From contig NZ_LR733215.1 in NCBI RefSeq assembly GCF_902506435.1, positions 2,278,663-2,330,532 of the forward strand: a stretch of DNA of 51,870 nucleotides. Reading direction: 5' to 3'. Of the stretch, positions 49,325 to 51,870 are shown in pieces. The notes beneath the pieces are model-generated. The model worked only from the letters and a program-made list of their open reading frames with translations, was not told where the DNA came from and searched no databases. Source of the stretch: Nocardioides sp. AX2bis (GTDB lineage: Bacteria; Actinomycetota; Actinomycetes; Propionibacteriales; Nocardioidaceae). How positions within the stretch are numbered: the first letter of the stretch is position 1; each line of letters opens with the position of its first letter. A program made the position numbers and the translations under genes.

Positions 49325-50347
49325 TCAGGGCAGGACGACGATCTTGCCCACGTGGTCGCGGCGCTCGAGCGCCGCGTGGGCCGCGTGGAGCTCCTCCAAC
49401 GGGTAGGTCGCGGCCACCCGGGGGCGGAACCCGCCGGCCAGGGCCTGGTCCACGAGCACGGCGAAGTGGGCCGGGGTGTGCATCGTCGAGCCGACCAGGC
49501 GCAGGTCGTGCAGGTAGAGCCGGCGCAGGTCGAGCTGCACGACCGGCCCGGCGACCGCGCCGGCCACGATCCACCGTCCGCCGGGTCGCAGCCGTGGCAG
49601 CAGGCGGTCGACCTGGGGGCCGGCGACCACGTCGACGACGGCGTCGAGGCCGTCCGGCGCGAGGTCCTCCAGCCCGCCCGCGTCGCGGTCGACCACCGAG
49701 GTGGCGCCGGCCGCCCGGACCAGGTCGGCCTTGTCCGGCGTGGTCTGGGCGACCACGCGCGCACCGCGGGCCGCGGCGAGCTGCACCGCGGCCAGGCCGA
49801 CGCCGCCCGAGGCGCCGGTCACGAGCACCAGCTCGTCGGCCACCACGCCGCCCCGCTCGAGCATCCCGGTGGCGGTCCCGTAGGCGATCGGCAGGCACGC
49901 CAGCTCGGGGTCGCTCAGCGGGGAGGCGGTCACGTCGTAGACCCGCCCGAGCGGCACCACGACGAGCTCCGCGAACCCGCCGTCCTCCTCGCTGCCCAGC
50001 ACCGCGGTCAGCCGCGGCGGGTCGGTGGCGAGGTCGAAGGTGCCGGGGTCGACCAGCACCCGCCGACCGACCCACCCGGGGTCGACACCGTCCCCGACGA
50101 GGTCGACCCGGCCGACCACGTCGGCGCCCTGGATGCGCGGGAAGGCGACCGGCCCGAGCCAGCCGGCCAGCGCGCCGGGGTCGCCGGGCAGGCCGTAGGC
50201 GCCCTCCCGCGTCCAGACGTCGGTGTTGTTGACGGCCGCGGCGGTGACCCGCAGGCGTACGTCGCCGGGGCCCGGGAGCGGGTCGGCCACGTCGCGCAGC
50301 TCGACCGCGTCGGGCCCGCCGAACCTGGTCAGCACGGCTGCGCGCAC
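49325..50347 (-). CDS. zinc-free medium-chain dehydrogenase / quinone oxidoreductase-like protein
   Basis: A 340-residue MDR-superfamily enzyme. It opens MRAAVLTRFGGPDAVELRDV, has AVNNTDVWTREGAYG in the substrate domain, and the nucleotide-binding block is VLVTGASGGVGLAAVQLAAARGARVVA. The cysteines that bind catalytic zinc in alcohol dehydrogenases are absent, which fits the quinone oxidoreductase (QOR) branch, an NADPH-dependent reductase. Substrate unknown. ATG start; 39 bp downstream of argG on the same strand. Confidence 0.9.
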   Translation of the reverse strand: MRAAVLTRFGGPDAVELRDVADPLPGPGDVRLRVTAAAVNNTDVWTREGAYGLPGDPGALAGWLGPVAFPRIQGADVVGRVDLVGDGVDPGWVGRRVLVDPGTFDLATDPPRLTAVLGSEEDGGFAELVVVPLGRVYDVTASPLSDPELACLPIAYGTATGMLERGGVVADELVLVTGASGGVGLAAVQLAAARGARVVAQTTPDKADLVRAAGATSVVDRDAGGLEDLAPDGLDAVVDVVAGPQVDRLLPRLRPGGRWIVAGAVAGPVVQLDLRRLYLHDLRLVGSTMHTPAHFAVLVDQALAGGFRPRVAATYPLEELHAAHAALERRDHVGKIVVLP

Positions 50348-50386
50348 GAGGGACCCCTCTCTGTCCGGGCGTCGTCCGGCACCGGT

Positions 50387-51868
<1,482 letters not shown>

Positions 51869-51870
51869 GG

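Overview
The window is a 51.9 kb piece of a chromosome from a high-GC actinobacterium, most likely Nocardioides or a close relative in the Propionibacteriales. The support is very high GC with frequent GTG and TTG starts, many 4-bp stop/start overlaps, and an actinobacterial rRNA operon whose 23S gene carries the large insertion typical of high-GC Gram-positives. The gene order tyrS / HAD phosphatase / tlyA / nadK / recN / pyrG / NUDIX / xerD / parA / scpA / scpB / rluB matches the conserved neighbourhood known from Mycobacterium tuberculosis (Rv1689 to Rv1711). The genus call is inference; no database was searched.

Layout. (1) 1-2508: a small methyltransferase, a two-gene operon joining a haem-oxygenase-like iron enzyme to a CDGSH iron-sulfur protein, and a lone PTS EIIA. 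(2) 2511-8322: four 22-bp tandem repeats, a cobalamin riboswitch, then cobN, cobF, a 2Fe-2S ferredoxin-like protein and a cobQ that stops after its N-terminal half. (3) 8408-14566, minus strand: tyrA, aroH, two small proteins, rluB, scpB, scpA, an RHH-like protein and parA. (4) 14899-16401: a GNAT acetyltransferase and an Old Yellow Enzyme reductase, divergent. (5) 16409-28386, minus strand: a Ski2-like helicase, xerD, ald, a NUDIX hydrolase, pyrG, recN, nadK, tlyA, a 61-aa protein and a HAD phosphatase. (6) 28443-29955: DUF1015 protein and a single-strand-binding protein, converging with overlap. (7) 30075-35434, minus strand: terminator, 5S, 23S, 16S, with no tRNA in the spacer. (8) 35840-38178, minus strand: an FMN alpha-hydroxyacid oxidase and tyrS. 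(9) 38363-40602: a membrane Ser/Thr kinase, a stand-alone Hpt protein and a DUF3072 protein. (10) 40635-45110, minus strand: an unknown protein, ychJ, a truncated mpg, argH and glpD. (11) 45277-47575: glpF and glpK, divergent from glpD across a perfect CRP-like site. (12) 47629-51870: two membrane proteins, a PLDc_N/SHOCT protein split by an in-frame TGA, a quinone-oxidoreductase-like enzyme and argG.

How the genes work together. glpF, glpK and glpD form a complete uptake and oxidation route for glycerol. argG and argH supply the last two steps of arginine synthesis. tyrA and aroH feed tyrosine and phenylalanine synthesis. The cob genes belong to the aerobic B12 route and sit under a B12-sensing riboswitch. 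parA, scpA, scpB, xerD and recN serve chromosome segregation and repair.

I see no phage, transposon, CRISPR array or defence island. The main oddities are damaged genes: cobQ is cut off at a G-rich junction beside tyrA, where the usual downstream cmk and der genes are also absent; mpg has lost its C-terminus and reads in frame into ychJ; and a TGA replaces an expected tryptophan codon in the SHOCT protein. These may be real rearrangements and decay or sequence/assembly errors; the sequence alone cannot decide.
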